Positions 42,700-52,472 of a stretch of DNA of 64,000 nt are shown in pieces (position 1 is the first letter of the stretch; each line of letters starts with the position of its first letter). The notes below the pieces were generated by a model. It was not told where the DNA came from. It saw nothing but the letters and a program-made list of their open reading frames with translations, and made no database searches. Origin of the DNA: Emiliania huxleyi CCMP1516 (Eukaryota; Haptophyta; Isochrysidales; Noelaerhabdaceae); assembly GCF_000372725.1 (NCBI RefSeq), contig NW_005201192.1, positions 153,942 through 217,941 of the forward strand, written 5' to 3'. Position numbers and translations under genes: made by a program.

Positions 42700-42950
42700 A
42701 GGTGCGGACCCTGTCCTCCTCCCATTGCCACACGAACGCACACACACACATTGTATATAAAATATTTTTTAGAGAGATGTTTGTCACACTGTCAGTTGTA
42801 GAGCCAGACTCCTGCCTGCCTGGAGCCTGGGCTGAGGCGTGACGAGAGTGGGACGGAGACTGCGATGATACGTGTAGGTTGTAGGGAGAGGCAGACACCC
42901 ATCCATGGGAGACGGCCGCACCCCACTCCTTTCCTTGAATCCCTTCCTTG

Positions 42951-43706
42951 ATGTCTGGTGGCCCGTTCCCACACTTCGTGTGCCTTTGCTTTACTCGCAC
43001 GTCCCGCAAGCGCGAGCGGATGTTCCCCGCCGGGAGGAGACTGATCACGACCCGCCGCCTGCTCGTGGGTGCGTCTGCGCTCATCACGATGCGTTGCTCC
43101 CGCGAGCCTTCGGGCTGCGACACGCTGCCAGCCGACCTTCCGAGCTGCCCGTTCCAGCCCGTGACGCCTCCTCCTCCGGCGGCGGCGACGTCAACTTCTT
43201 CTATCCGTCCAGTGACGGTGGTGTATCTTGCGCAGAGCCTCGACGGCTACATTGCCCGACTAGATGGTGGACTCGATTGGTTTCCGTACCCAAATGACGA
43301 CTCGGATGAAGATCTTGGGTGGGCCGAATTTTTCGCGGGCATTAATGCCGTGTTGACAGATGAGCCCACAGGTGCAGATTCCTCGCCCGAACCGCCCAGC
43401 CAGGTTCTCGACAACATGGGGCGCGAAGGAATCACGCGTGTCTATCTGGACGGCTGGACGTGGATTCACTCACTGCTGCGGGACGACCTTGTGGACGAGA
43501 TGATCATCACGACGGTGCCAGTGTTGATCGGAGACGGCGTCCGCCTCTTTCCGCCTGGAGCCATAACGGGCTCAGACAAGGCGTGGATCGTCGACGGCGA
43601 GCCACGCGTGTACCCGGGGGGGCTCGTGAAGGTAACGTATCGGAGGGATCGGACTCGGGAATTCTATGGCCGTCTGCGCGAAGCACTGGCGGCGCTGGGC
43701 GGCTAA
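42951..43706 (+). CDS. RibD_C / dihydrofolate-reductase-like protein with internal deletion
   Basis: 251 residues from ATG 42951 (MSGGPFPHFVCLCFTRTSRK); 43020 (MFPAGRRLITTRRL) is an alternative. The C-terminal region is recognisable as the reductase-type domain of RibD: VTVVYLAQSLDGYIARLDGG, LDWFPYPNDDSDEDLGWAEF and FAGINAV, later VLDNMGREGITRVYLDGWTW, LVDEMIITTVPVLIGDGVRL and FPPG. Between FAGINAV and VLDNMG, relatives have ~50 residues (a GRxTYE-type motif and a central strand); here only about 20 unrelated residues remain (LTDEPTGADSSPEPPSQ). NADPH or substrate binding is therefore doubtful. The N-terminal 75 residues are Arg/Ser-rich and may be a targeting leader. Confidence 0.7.
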   Translation: MSGGPFPHFVCLCFTRTSRKRERMFPAGRRLITTRRLLVGASALITMRCSREPSGCDTLPADLPSCPFQPVTPPPPAAATSTSSIRPVTVVYLAQSLDGYIARLDGGLDWFPYPNDDSDEDLGWAEFFAGINAVLTDEPTGADSSPEPPSQVLDNMGREGITRVYLDGWTWIHSLLRDDLVDEMIITTVPVLIGDGVRLFPPGAITGSDKAWIVDGEPRVYPGGLVKVTYRRDRTREFYGRLREALAALGG

Positions 43707-44315
43707 CTTGGAATTGGATAGATAGATATCTGGTGGACGCGCTCGCTATAGCGCGCCCGCCGAGGGTCGCGTGGAGCGTATTGTATCTCACCTTTCGTTC
43801 GGGACACTCAAACCGTAAATGTATCACGCATCCGGGACGCCCCCCGGCGGGGTGTGCGCGTCGTCGCCCCGCCCCAGCGCGCAGCGGCGTGACGCAGGGG
43901 CTTTGAAGGGGCCAGGGGCTCTCCGCGCAGGCCGCAGGGTCGCACGCGAAAAGTGAAAAGGCGAACACGCGTCACGCGACACACCATACTCACAGGGGGC
44001 GACCCAGCAGGGTTTCACTGACAGAACCCCCCAACGTTGGCCCAACCTCGAGACCCCAACACGCAACAGCGTTTTATTCATTTACACGCGGCGCACACCT
44101 CAGCGGGGAGCCTCCTGATCCTCCGCCGCGCTCCTTTTTCTAGTTGAGCCTCTCTTGATTGTGCACACACACAGAGGCGTCCCAGCTAAACTCACACTGA
44201 CGCCGTTTGTGGCTCTGAACGGGCAGAGGGCCCCCGCGCACGAGAGCCGTCACGAGGTCTGGAGGGCCGGTTCACACTGCCCAGCCACCCTGTCTATGCC
44301 TCATCCTTGGGCTGT
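43707..44315. other. intergenic, no supported gene
   Basis: A GATA microsatellite remnant lies at 43719-43730 and a tandem pair TGTCTATGCCTCATCCTTGG at 44288-44333. No gene seen. Confidence 0.45.
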
Positions 44316-45209
44316 CTATGCCTCATCCTTGGGCGGCGTGCTGATCACCAGGGTGGCTGAGTTGATGTACGAGAGCGCCGGGAACGACTTTTTCAGGTAC
44401 GAGTTGCCCTCCGACTGAATCCGGCCCTGATCTGGGCTTTCTCCGTGGCCCGCGTAGATGGCGTCCACCGTCTCCATCCCCGCGATCACCTTGCCGAAGG
44501 GCGAAAACCCCATGCCGTCGAGGTTTTTGTTGTCGACAAAGTTGATGAAGACCTGTTCACGGGGCAAGGGCGGGTCCGTCAACCCGTCTCGACCCGTGAG
44601 CAGGAGCGGGCAACGCCATTCGTGGGTTCCTGTGTCGTTCGAGAGTCCTTGCCCGAAGTGGCAAACGTGATGGTGCCGCGCTCATTGGACTTGGCCACGG
44701 GGTCGTCAGTGATCTTCTTTTCGCGCCTGTGCGGGTGCAGAAATTCGTCTTGGACGCGTCATCACACCACCCGGAGGGCTCCCGCTCCGCTCTCGAGCGC
44801 CATTCCGCGGCCGCGCTCGGCTTCCCCGGTATGCCCCACTGCACCATGAAGCCAGAGACCACGCGAAAGAAGCGCGCAGCCTTCCAGATCCCGGCGTCAA
44901 TGATCTCGCGGAAGCGCGCCGCGCCGAGCGGCGCCCAGTCGGGATATACCTCAACCGTGAACTTGGCCTTCTCACCCTGAGAGAGTATCAGGTGGACTGA
45001 GTTCACCGGCAGGGATGTTTTGTGAGCGCGGTTCCGGGAGCGTCACCTTCTTGAGCGTAATCTCAAACTCGACCTATTTGCATGGTGCGAAATCGCTCAG
45101 CTATCAGGCCCGCTTACATCAGGAATATAGCCGGAGTCTCCTGGTAAGGTTCGGCGGCAGCGGCCGCGCCGAGGAGGCACGCCAGTAGTGCCGCGGCTTT
45201 CGTCACCAT
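44316..45209 (-). CDS. secretory-pathway cyclophilin (peptidyl-prolyl isomerase), ~5 exons
   Basis: Begins at ATG 45209 with a clean signal peptide, MVTKAAALLACLLGAAAAAE. Next exons give VEFEITLKK joined to GEKAKFTVEVYPDWAPLGAA, then RFREIIDAGIWKAARFFRVV, SGFMVQWGIPG (the FxRV..F.VQ active-site region with its Arg), KKITDDPVAKSNERGTITFA, TSGKDSRTTQ + VFINFVDNKNLDGMGFSPFG, KVIAGMETVDAIYAGHGESP and DQGRIQSEGNSYLKKSFPAL. The stop is at 44316. The intron 44800-44727 (74 nt) is GC-AG and restores EWREKKITDDPV. The intron before VFINF appears to lack a GT donor too (GA or shifted). It acts as a proline isomerase, probably in the ER or secretory route; no KDEL-like end. Confidence 0.86.
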
Positions 45210-45797
45210 CTTGGGACGTGTACGTGGGGTGGGGACGCTCACCACGCAGATGCCAGAGACGCGCCGATCGCGGCTGCCTCGCTTGCACACGTGTCCACAG
45301 ACCTCGGGACCACTCGGAGATCGGCAGGGCGCGAATTCGCATTTCGGTTCTTCCTCAGAGACAGAAGGCCCACTCGGCATGCGAGGCAACGCCAACATGT
45401 GGCATAAAAGTGCACTTCCTGCCACAGAGAGTCACTCGGTGCAGCCGCGCAGCGGGCTCGTGGCATCACCCGATCCGTGTGGAGTGCACGAGGTGCTCGG
45501 CGACGGGTGCAGCCCTGATGCGAGCCGTGCTGGCATGCTCACGCTGTGCGCCAAAGGCTCGCCACCGCCAGGGTCACAAACCTGGTCCGCAACGCGATTG
45601 TGGCCCTGGTGTGGTGGCTTCCTCGATGGCTTGTGACCACGGCGAGCGAACATTTAGCGACCGGCTGCGCAGCCCGACGCCGACTTGGCTCACGGGACCC
45701 ACAAAGCAGCTATCGCGCAGCGCCCGTCGCTACACGTAGACAGTGAACACTGGATACGTCCAACGGCGTCCAACTTGGTAAAATTCGGTCCAGCTGA
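45210..45797. other. intergenic, no supported gene
   Basis: Promoter side of the cyclophilin gene. Frames are unconvincing. Confidence 0.4.
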
Positions 45798-45972
45798 TTA
45801 ACCCTGGTAGGTGGACAAAAATATGTGTTTTTCGGCCTCCCCTCCCTAACATTAGCCGGCCAAAATGTACTCTGACCGGTTAATATTAGGGAGGGGGGGG
45901 CGGTCGGGTGTCAGACCTAGCGCTAGGCGTGCGAGGCTGACGTATTTTGGACAATCCACCTACCAGGGTTAA
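45798..45972. mobile_element. TTAA-flanked MITE, piggyBac-like ends
   Basis: A 175-bp unit including TTAA at both ends (45798-45801 and 45969-45972). Just inside is a perfect inverted repeat, CCCTGGTAGGTGGA / TCCACCTACCAGGG. A second, nested inverted pair (CCTCCCTAACATTAGCCGG / CCGGTTAATATTAGGGAGG) lies inside. TTAA duplication plus a CCC-starting terminus is the piggyBac pattern. It has no coding capacity. Confidence 0.65.
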
Positions 45973-45973
45973 T

Positions 45974-46016
45974 AACCCTACCCCGAACCCTAACCCTAAC
46001 CCTAACCCTAACCCTA
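45974..46016. repeat. interstitial telomere-like (CCCTAA)n
   Basis: About five to six AACCCT units, two of them degenerate, directly adjoining the right TTAA of the MITE. Confidence 0.92.
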
Positions 46017-46202
46017 GGCTTGAGCAGGAAAGGAATTTTATTACCCTCTCCCTGCACGACACTGGGCACGGGACTGGCGCGCACTGGCATTTCACAGGTA
46101 CACAGGAAAGAGAAATGGCGGATTAAGTTCTCTTACAATGGACAATCTGCAACTATGCAGTGAGGTTGGCCGCTTTGTGTATCGAGAAGGCCGCCCGCAG
46201 GA

Positions 46203-46253
46203 AGCCAATTCTTCACTTGGGCCCTCGGCGAGGGCCCAAGTGAAGAATTGGCT
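46203..46253. repeat. perfect 25-bp-arm palindrome
   Basis: Arms AGCCAATTCTTCACTTGGGC onward (46203-46227) and their complement (46229-46253) with a 1-base spacer. It would extrude as a cruciform or fold as a hairpin RNA. Confidence 0.93.
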
Positions 46254-46331
46254 TTCTTTTGGCGGGCAAGCAGTGAGGAGTTGGCCTGGGCCCGAGCCCC
46301 TTGCCCGTAGGCGACAAGACATGCGCAGAGG

Positions 46332-46578
46332 GAGGGCCCAACTTGAGAATCGTGCTTTTGGGGTGAGGTTGACGGTTGTTTGGGTGAGGTTGTTCCCATC
46401 GAGGCTACCTCCTCCGTGGGCTCGCATCTTCGCGAAGGCTGAGACTGTATCGCCGCCTCTCACGACAGAGTAGGGTTGTGCTTCTCCACCAACCTCACTC
46501 GGAACAACCTCACCCAAGCACAACCCAACCTAACACGAAACAACCTCACAAAAAGCACGATTCTCAAGTTGGGCCCTC
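46332..46578. repeat. 247-bp unit with 28-bp inverted ends
   Basis: 46332-46359 (GAGGGCCCAACTTGAGAATC onward) is the exact reverse complement of 46551-46578. Inside, TGAGGTTG/CAACCTCA words are also inverted. MITE-like; no flanking duplication identified. Confidence 0.75.
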
Positions 46579-46843
46579 TCTTTCTCTCTTGCCCTCAGAG
46601 GGCGGTGAAGCGCGGTGAGGGGCCGAAGTCAAAAGACGAGAGAACGAGGCGGAGAGTAAACTCCGCAGAGCCCGAAGACTCGCAGCGATCCCCAGAGGTG
46701 GGGAAGTGAGCGGAGGCCTGCTGAGCCGAGTGGAGGCGGTGGCCTGCCAAGTGGTCAGAGAGGGAAGGGGCACACCCATCGAGGGAAAGAAAAAGAAAAC
46801 TGCGAAGATGGAAGAAGAACAAAAAGTGAAAAATTCGTATATT

Positions 46844-47350
46844 GCTTAGGGCTTAGGGGACCCCTAGGGTTCTGAGGGCCGGATTTTTTTAAGACCTTTT
46901 AAGAGATTGGCGGCTACAGAGCCGCCTCGGTGCGTTTAAGAGATTGGGCCCATGCTGCCGCTCCCATTTAAGAGACCATTTAAGAGAATCGCACACCGCG
47001 CCCAACCTGAGCCATTTGAGCCATTTAGAGCGTTTAAGCGCGGGGAGGCTGGCGGGCGGGCGGGCGAGCGAGCGGGCGGGCGGGCGGCAGAGAGCGAAGC
47101 GCTCTCGGGGCCGAGCGAAGAGCTTTCGCCGCCCGTCGGCAAGTTTTGAGTATAGACCATTCATGGTGTGATCGCGTTTAAGGGCGCGGGCCGAGGCTGC
47201 CGAGTCGTTTGACCGTTTAAGACCGTTTAAGGAATCGGCGGCCCAGCAGCTCTTAAAACCGGCCTAGGCCGGTTTTAAGCCGTTTAAGCCGCAGGCGCCC
47301 CAGGGCCCACCCTTTTAAGCCTAGGGGTCCCCTAAGGCTTAGGGCTTAGG
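46844..47350. repeat. inverted unit bounded by TTAGGGGACCCCTA
   Basis: Left edge 46844-46868 (GCTTAGGGCTTAGGGGACCC) and right edge 47320-47350 are inverted relatives. The interior is rich in TTTAAGAGATT and CGTTTAAG words. The right 65 bp recur at 58412. Confidence 0.7.
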
Positions 47351-47433
47351 GTTAGGCGGCTCCGCCTCCGGTGGTTTGCCTGTGATAGCGGTGCTAGCAC
47401 GCGCCAGTCCGCACCTGTGTCGAGCCTGTCTAA

Positions 47434-47600
47434 AAGAAAGAAAACAGACAACCCAAGGGAGGGATGGGAGGACGGCACGGGACGCCGCCACCACACAGGG
47501 ATTTGAAGGAGAGCGAGAGGAGTGTGGTGCTAGCCGTCGCCCACCCTAACCCTTGGTCGTCTGCCTCTTTCTATCTCCCTTCGCAGTCCCTCGCCGATTC
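47434..47600 (-). repeat. dispersed repeat R1, copy 4, inverted, extended
   Basis: AAAGAAAGAAAACAGACAAC to GGGATTTGAAGG, then ~90 bp matching the 42355-42437 flank in reverse. Confidence 0.88.
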
Positions 47601-47815
47601 TCGCTGCAACCTTCATGCTGCCACCTCGCGGTCGTCCCACTCTCGTCGTTCTCCTCCTGGTCCCATGGTCCAAATTCTTATCGATCAACACTTTCGATAG
47701 ACCGAAAGTAAGATCGTTCGGTGCAGAAACGCCGGCCATGCCCATGTAACGCACTTGTGCTCGCTTTTTTTGATTTTTTGGTTTAGAAGTGTCTCCAAGT
47801 CTTCTGGACCCATCG

Positions 47816-48390
47816 ATGGCCGTCGCCTCGACGCCGCTCGTCGCGGCACCATCGTGCCCGGCCTGGGCGAAGCGTCGTCGCGGGTTCCCGCCGCAGTTCG
47901 ACGGCAAGCCGTGCGAGCCTGCCGAGGAGGAGGACATGTGGCTGTGCAGAGCCGACGGCCGCGCGCGCAGCACCGCCGACCTGAAGCGCCTGGCGACCGC
48001 CGCTCGGGTGCGAGCGAAACGAGCAGGAGATGCAGCCGCCGCGAACACGCGCGATCGGCAGGCGCGCGACCAGCGCCGCCGGCAGCGTGAGCAGCACGAC
48101 CGGCGTGCAGCGCCGGCGGTCGCCAAGACCGTGCGCCCACAACGCGGCCAGTGCGGCTGCCCGGCGCACGCGGTGTGCGGCATGTGCGTCGACCAGGGCA
48201 AGCTCGCCGCGGCCGAGCAGGCGGCCATCGACCTGGAGACGCGCTTCCACGCCTCGACGAACGTCGTCATGGACCTGGAGCGGCCCGAGGACGAGACGGC
48301 GGCGCTGCTGCAGCGCTGCGTGCACGTCTCCGACGAGACGAAGCGGCGGCTGCTGGGCGAGTGGATGGTGAAATTTAGAAAAGGAGGTGC
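47816..48390 (+). CDS. unrecognised basic, Cys-containing ORF, 3' end unresolved
   Basis: From ATG 47816 (MAVASTPLVAAPSCPAWAKR). Residues with natural composition include FPPQFDGKPCEPAEEEDMWL, an Arg-rich helix, GQCGCPAHAVCGMCVDQGK and AALLQRCVHVSDETKRRLLG. The frame stays open into the actin-related gene in another frame, so the true end must be an intron or a lesion near 48385. It could be the DNA-binding end of an element gene, since it sits next to repeat R1, but no family is recognised. Confidence 0.35.
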
Positions 48391-48467
48391 GGTGTTGATC
48401 GCCGCGGGAGCCCTCTTATTTTGCTCTCCCAGGGCGCACAAAACGCTAGCGCCCCGGGTCGCAAAGC

Positions 48468-49079
48468 ATGCCGCGGACGGACCTGTTTGCAAAGACCGAG
48501 CGGCCGGCAATCGCCCTCGACAGCGGCAGCAGCAGCATCAAGATTGGCTTCTGCGGCGAGGAGACGCCGCGTGCAGTCGTGCCGACGACGGGGTTGGAGG
48601 AGGCGAATGGTGCCGTGCCGCTCAAGGCTGGCGTGGTTCAGGACTGGGAGGCGATGGAGGTGTACTGGGACCACGCCTTCACCCACGCTCTCGGCGTCGA
48701 CACCGAGGTGCGCCACGCCATCCACGCCACCGAGCGATCCTCTCACACCCATCGCCGCCGTGCCTCGCCTCTCTCCACCACCTCCCTGACTCAACCCGTC
48801 GCCGCCCCGCCACCGCCCCAAGGCGTGCCACGTCATCACCACCGCGCACCTCTTCGAGACGAAGCTCAACAAAGAACGCATGGCCCAGTCGCTCTTTGAG
48901 TCTTTTGCGGTGCCGCCGCCGCCCCGCCGCCCTCTCCACCCTCCACCCTCTCCTCCACACTCATGCACCTCCCCTCCCCCACCGACTGCCTCCCGCCACT
49001 GCCTCTGCCTCCCGTCTCTCGGCCGTCTCTACCTCTGCAGGCATCCGCCCAACACCAACGCTGTCCTCCTCCTACACGC

Positions 49080-49132
<53 letters not shown>

Positions 49133-50793
49133 CCCTGCCTCCCCGCGCCACCCGCCCTCCCCTCCCCTCCCCCCTGCCGCCCGCAGGTGGCAGGCGTCTT
49201 CCTCTCGGCACCGCCCGTCTTCGAGCTCTACGCCGCCGGCAAAGAGAGCGGCGTCGTGCTCGGCTGTGGCGCAGAGTGCACCTATGCGGTCCCCTCCCGC
49301 GCCACTGTTCTCTCGCCCTCCCCCCCCGCCNNNNNNNNNNNNNNNNNNNNNNNNNNNNNNNNNNNNNNNNNNNNNNNNNNNNNNNNNNNNNNNNNNNNNN
49401 NNNNNNNNNNNNNNNNNNNNNNNNNNNNNNNNNNNNNNNNNNNNNNNNNNNNNNNNNNNNNNNNNNNNNNNNNNNNNNNNNNNNNNNNNNNNNNNNNNNN
49501 NNNNNNNNNNNNNNNNNNNNNNNNNNNNNNNNNNNNNNNNNNNNNNNNNNNNNNNNNNNNNNNNNNNNNNNNNNNNNNNNNNNNNNNNNNNNNNNNNNNN
49601 NNNNNNNNNNNNNNNNNNNNNNNNNNNNNNNNNNNNNNNNNNNNNNNNNNNNNNNNNNNNNNNNNNNNNNNNNNNNNNNNNNNNNNNNNNNNNNNNNNNN
49701 NNNNNNNNNNNNNNNNNNNNNNNNNNNNNNNNNNNNNNNNNNNNNNNNNNNNNNNNNNNNNNNNNNNNNNNNNNNNNNNNNNNNNNNNNNNNNNNNNNNN
49801 NNNNNNNNNNNNNNNNNNNNNNNNNNNNNNNNNNNNNNNNNNNNNNNNNNNNNNNNNNNNNNNNNNNNNNNNNNNNNNNNNNNNNNNNNNNNNNNNNNNN
49901 NNNNNNNNNNNNNNNNNNNNNNNNNNNNNNNNNNNNNNNNNNNNNNNNNNNNNNNNNNNNNNNNNNNNNNNNNNNNNNNNNNNNNNNNNNNNNNNNNNNN
50001 NNNNNNNNNNNNNNNNNNNNNNNNNNNNNNNNNNNNNNNNNNNNNNNNNNNNNNNNNNNGGTACCCCTCCCGCGTGTGAGGACTCCGGAGGGCTCGCGAG
50101 CCGTTGCGACTGCATACGCGAGATCAGCCGAGATCAGCCGAGATCCAGCCGAGATCCAGCCGAGATCCAGCCGAGATCCAGCCGAGATCCAGCCGAGATC
50201 CAGCCGAGATCCAGCCGAGATCCAGCCGAGATCCAGCCGAGATCCAGCCGAGCGAGATAGCAGCCGAGATGTGGCCTGTGCCCCTCCCCACCCCTCGGCC
50301 TCACCCGCCGCCGCCCCCCGCCGCCTCTCAGGCGCGCGCGACCGCGACGGCGTGCTCGAGTCGACGGTGCACGGCAGGGACGGCACCGGCGCTTGGTACG
50401 GGCAGGTCGTGCTGGCTGGCGGCACGTCGACCTTGCCCGGTCCCGCCCAGAGCCAGCCGAGGCCCCTCTTCGACGCACCGACGTGAGGCGTGCCCGCGTC
50501 GCGTCTCGGCTGTAGGGCTGCCGGAGCGGCTGTCTGCGGAGCTGACGCGGTACGCGCCGCACGACTCGCCGGCCAAGGTGACGGCGCTGGAGGGGCGCGA
50601 GCACGCGGCGTGGCTGGGCGCCGGCTGCGCGCGGCGGAGTGTGGGGGTGGGCGGCTTCCCCCCCCACGGCCGCCGCTGTCGGCTTGTAGGCGCTTCAATC
50701 CTCGGCTCGCTGGGGGTGATGCCGCCCATGTGGGTCTCCAAGCAAGAGTACGACGAGAACGGGCCCCTCATCGTCCACCGCAAATGCTTCTGA
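48468..50793 (+). CDS. actin-related protein, ~6 exons, interrupted by assembly gap
   Basis: An actin-fold protein. Exon 1 (48468): MPRTDLFAKTERPAIALDSG, SSSIKIGFCGEETPRAVVP (phosphate loop 1) and LKAGVVQDWEAMEVYWDHAF. Then VITTAHLFETKLNKERMAQS + LFESFAVP and VAGVFLSAPPVFELYAAGKE + SGVVLGCGAECTYAV, as in actin subdomains 1-3. N's at 49331-50059 remove the middle. Then WYGQVVLAGGTSTLPG (phosphate loop 2), GLPERLSAELTRYAPHDSP, HAAWLG and, across a GC-AG intron 50618-50689, ASILGSLGVMPPMWVSKQEY ending NGPLIVHRKCF, the classic actin C-terminus. Divergence in phosphate loop 1 and short loops argue for an ARP rather than conventional actin. Which ARP class cannot be told with the centre missing. 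Confidence 0.86.
49079..49131. repeat. (AC)n microsatellite in an ARP intron
   Basis: About 26 AC dinucleotides. Confidence 0.98.
49331..50059. other. assembly gap (729 N)
   Basis: Sized run of N inside the actin-related gene, bounded by a C-rich tract on the left. Confidence 0.99.
50118..50252. repeat. 11-bp CGAGATCCAGC tandem repeat in an ARP intron
   Basis: About twelve units, the first two lacking one C. Confidence 0.96.
50618..50689 (+). other. GC-AG intron of the ARP gene
   Basis: 72 nt. Donor GCGCCGGC, acceptor GTAG before exon start GCGCTTCAATCC. The phase-1 join gives WLG-ASILGSL, matching the conserved actin C-terminal core. Confidence 0.9.
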
Positions 50794-51101
50794 GCGCGCA
50801 CAGGGCTATTTCGCTCTTCGTGTGTTACTGCCGCCCAGAGTCGCTCCCGTTCGCTCGAGCTCGCCATCCCTTATTTTCGCGACGCGAGACCTGGTTCCAC
50901 CCACCGTATTCGCGCACATCAGAACCAACAAGAAGAATCGCACGCGCCTTACGGGGACCACAGGATAATAAAATAAATAAAGAAATTGCGGCAACTCTGA
51001 CGTCTGAGCCGGCAAGCGCAACGGCCAACGCAAAGAACCTTGCACAAGGCCGAGCGTTTTTGATCCCTCGGTCTGCGGGCGCCCGCCCGCCTGAGCCCTG
51101 G

Positions 51102-51345
51102 TCTGACAGCCTGACAGCAGACCCGGACAGCGCCTGACAGTGCCCGACAGCCTGACAGCGTTGACAGCACTTCTCTGACAGCCTGACAGCACGTATCTGA
51201 CAGCCTGACAGCAGAGTCTGACAGTCGAGGGGCTCTGTCGCTGTCAGGCCCTAACGTGACAGCCTGACAGCTGCCCGACAGCCCGACAGCACACAGTGGC
51301 CTGACAGCAGCGCTGACAGCCCGACAGCCCGACCAGCCCGACAGC
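51102..51345. repeat. CTGACAGC minisatellite, left array
   Basis: Irregular 7-10 bp units around the core CTGACAG / CCGACAG. A second array is at 52473-52770. Confidence 0.92.
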
Positions 51346-51749
51346 AGCACAGACCATACACAGGCCGTGCAGCCTCTTTCTTGTGCCCCATGAGGGTATA
51401 ACAAAACTATTACATGCAAAGACATGTAGTCATGGGATGGTCATGGGTCTCTCCTAGGGTCTCTCTCTCAACCCTCCCGCCCCACCTCTGCGGACCCGCG
51501 GCTGTGCTACTACAAATGAAGCTACCAGCTAGCCTTCTGGGGCCCTACAGCCATATGCCTACAGTGTCTGGGTGGGGGTGGCCGCCGCCGTTTGTGCCGC
51601 CGCTGCCTGCGCCTGCGCCGCCATCTGCGCTCCCCAGGCGGCCGCCGCTGCCGGCGTGATCACGCCGTAGGAGGGGGGCAGCTGCGTAGCCGCCGGCGTC
51701 ACCGGCGTCAGCGCCCCCGCCGCCGCCCGGCCAGCGGCCACAGCCCGTC

Positions 51750-52400
51750 TCCATCCAGGAGGAGTCAAAGGATCGCAAGCTCCGCTTCCACGTCAAGCGG
51801 CTCATCAAGTCCCATCAGCAGCGGGGCGAGGATGTGGACGAGGAGCTCGACTTCTACATGGATGATGATGACGGTGACCTTGCCTGCCTGTCACACAGAC
51901 ACATAAGACGTGCATCCTCATCTCTCCCTCTTCTCTTTCTCTTCGCAGTTGCGGTGCTCTTCACCATGGAGGATAGCTCCAAGGTCTTTGCCATCGGCAA
52001 CATCGAGCAGGTGGCCGTCGCCGACGGCACGGTAGACGCGCGCCGCGCCACTGGCAGCTCGAGCGCAGAGTACCTGCGCCAGCTCTCGATGAGTCAGCGC
52101 AGCAACGGGGTCTTCATCAACGACCCCAAGGGCCTCTTTATCCTCCGGTGGTACCGTGAGGTGAAGGGTGACGGGACCCCCCCAGACGGCCCGCGCTACC
52201 AGAACAGAGCGTGCAAGTACTACAAGCTGACGAGCAACAACGATGGGGAGGCCTTCCGCTGGACCAGCAACTACCAGATCATCAGCAAGGTGTACCTGAA
52301 GAAGCACTCCAGTCTGCCTCTCTGCTATTCTCTCAGTGCGGCAGACAAGAAGATGGTGACGTCCACCATGAAGAAGATGGTGGGACCGGAGGCAGAGTAG
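51750..52400 (+). CDS. unrecognised protein, at least 2 exons, 5' end missing
   Basis: An exon ending at 51873 encodes VSIQEESKDRKLRFHVKRLI and KSHQQRGEDVDEELDFYMDD. After a 75-nt GT-AG intron (51874-51948), exon 2 reads VAVLFTMEDSSKVFAIGNIE, YLRQLSMSQRSNGVFINDPK, GLFILRWYREVKGDG, YQNRACKYYKLTSNNDGEAF and AADKKMVTSTMKKMVGPEAE (stop 52400). The composition is clearly protein-like and the first exon has no ATG in frame, so a start exon lies upstream, perhaps in the Pro-rich stretch 51540-51750. No family recognised. It sits between the two CTGACAG arrays. Confidence 0.55.
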   Translation, partial: SIQEESKDRKLRFHVKRLIKSHQQRGEDVDEELDFYMDDDDGDLACLSHRHIRRASSSLPLLFLFAVAVLFTMEDSSKVFAIGNIEQVAVADGTVDARRATGSSSAEYLRQLSMSQRSNGVFINDPKGLFILRWYREVKGDGTPPDGPRYQNRACKYYKLTSNNDGEAFRWTSNYQIISKVYLKKHSSLPLCYSLSAADKKMVTSTMKKMVGPEAE

Positions 52401-52472
52401 AGACTAGAGTATGTGTGCAGTAGAGTCCTGCTGGTCTCCTCTTGATAGTGTCATAAGTGTGGCTGGTGTGTG

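Noticed and set aside
49029-49211. Small Cys/Val frame
   Set aside because: Translation of the (AC)n microsatellite.
50118-50252. CRISPR-like regular array
   Set aside because: Pure 11-bp tandem repeat without unique spacers, inside a eukaryotic intron.
47789-50260. An 820-codon frame running through the N gap
   Set aside because: Kept open only by unknown bases; its 3' half overlaps the actin-related gene in another frame.
51102-51345. CTGACAG repeats as a CRISPR array
   Set aside because: Units of 7-10 bp with no spacer; a minisatellite.
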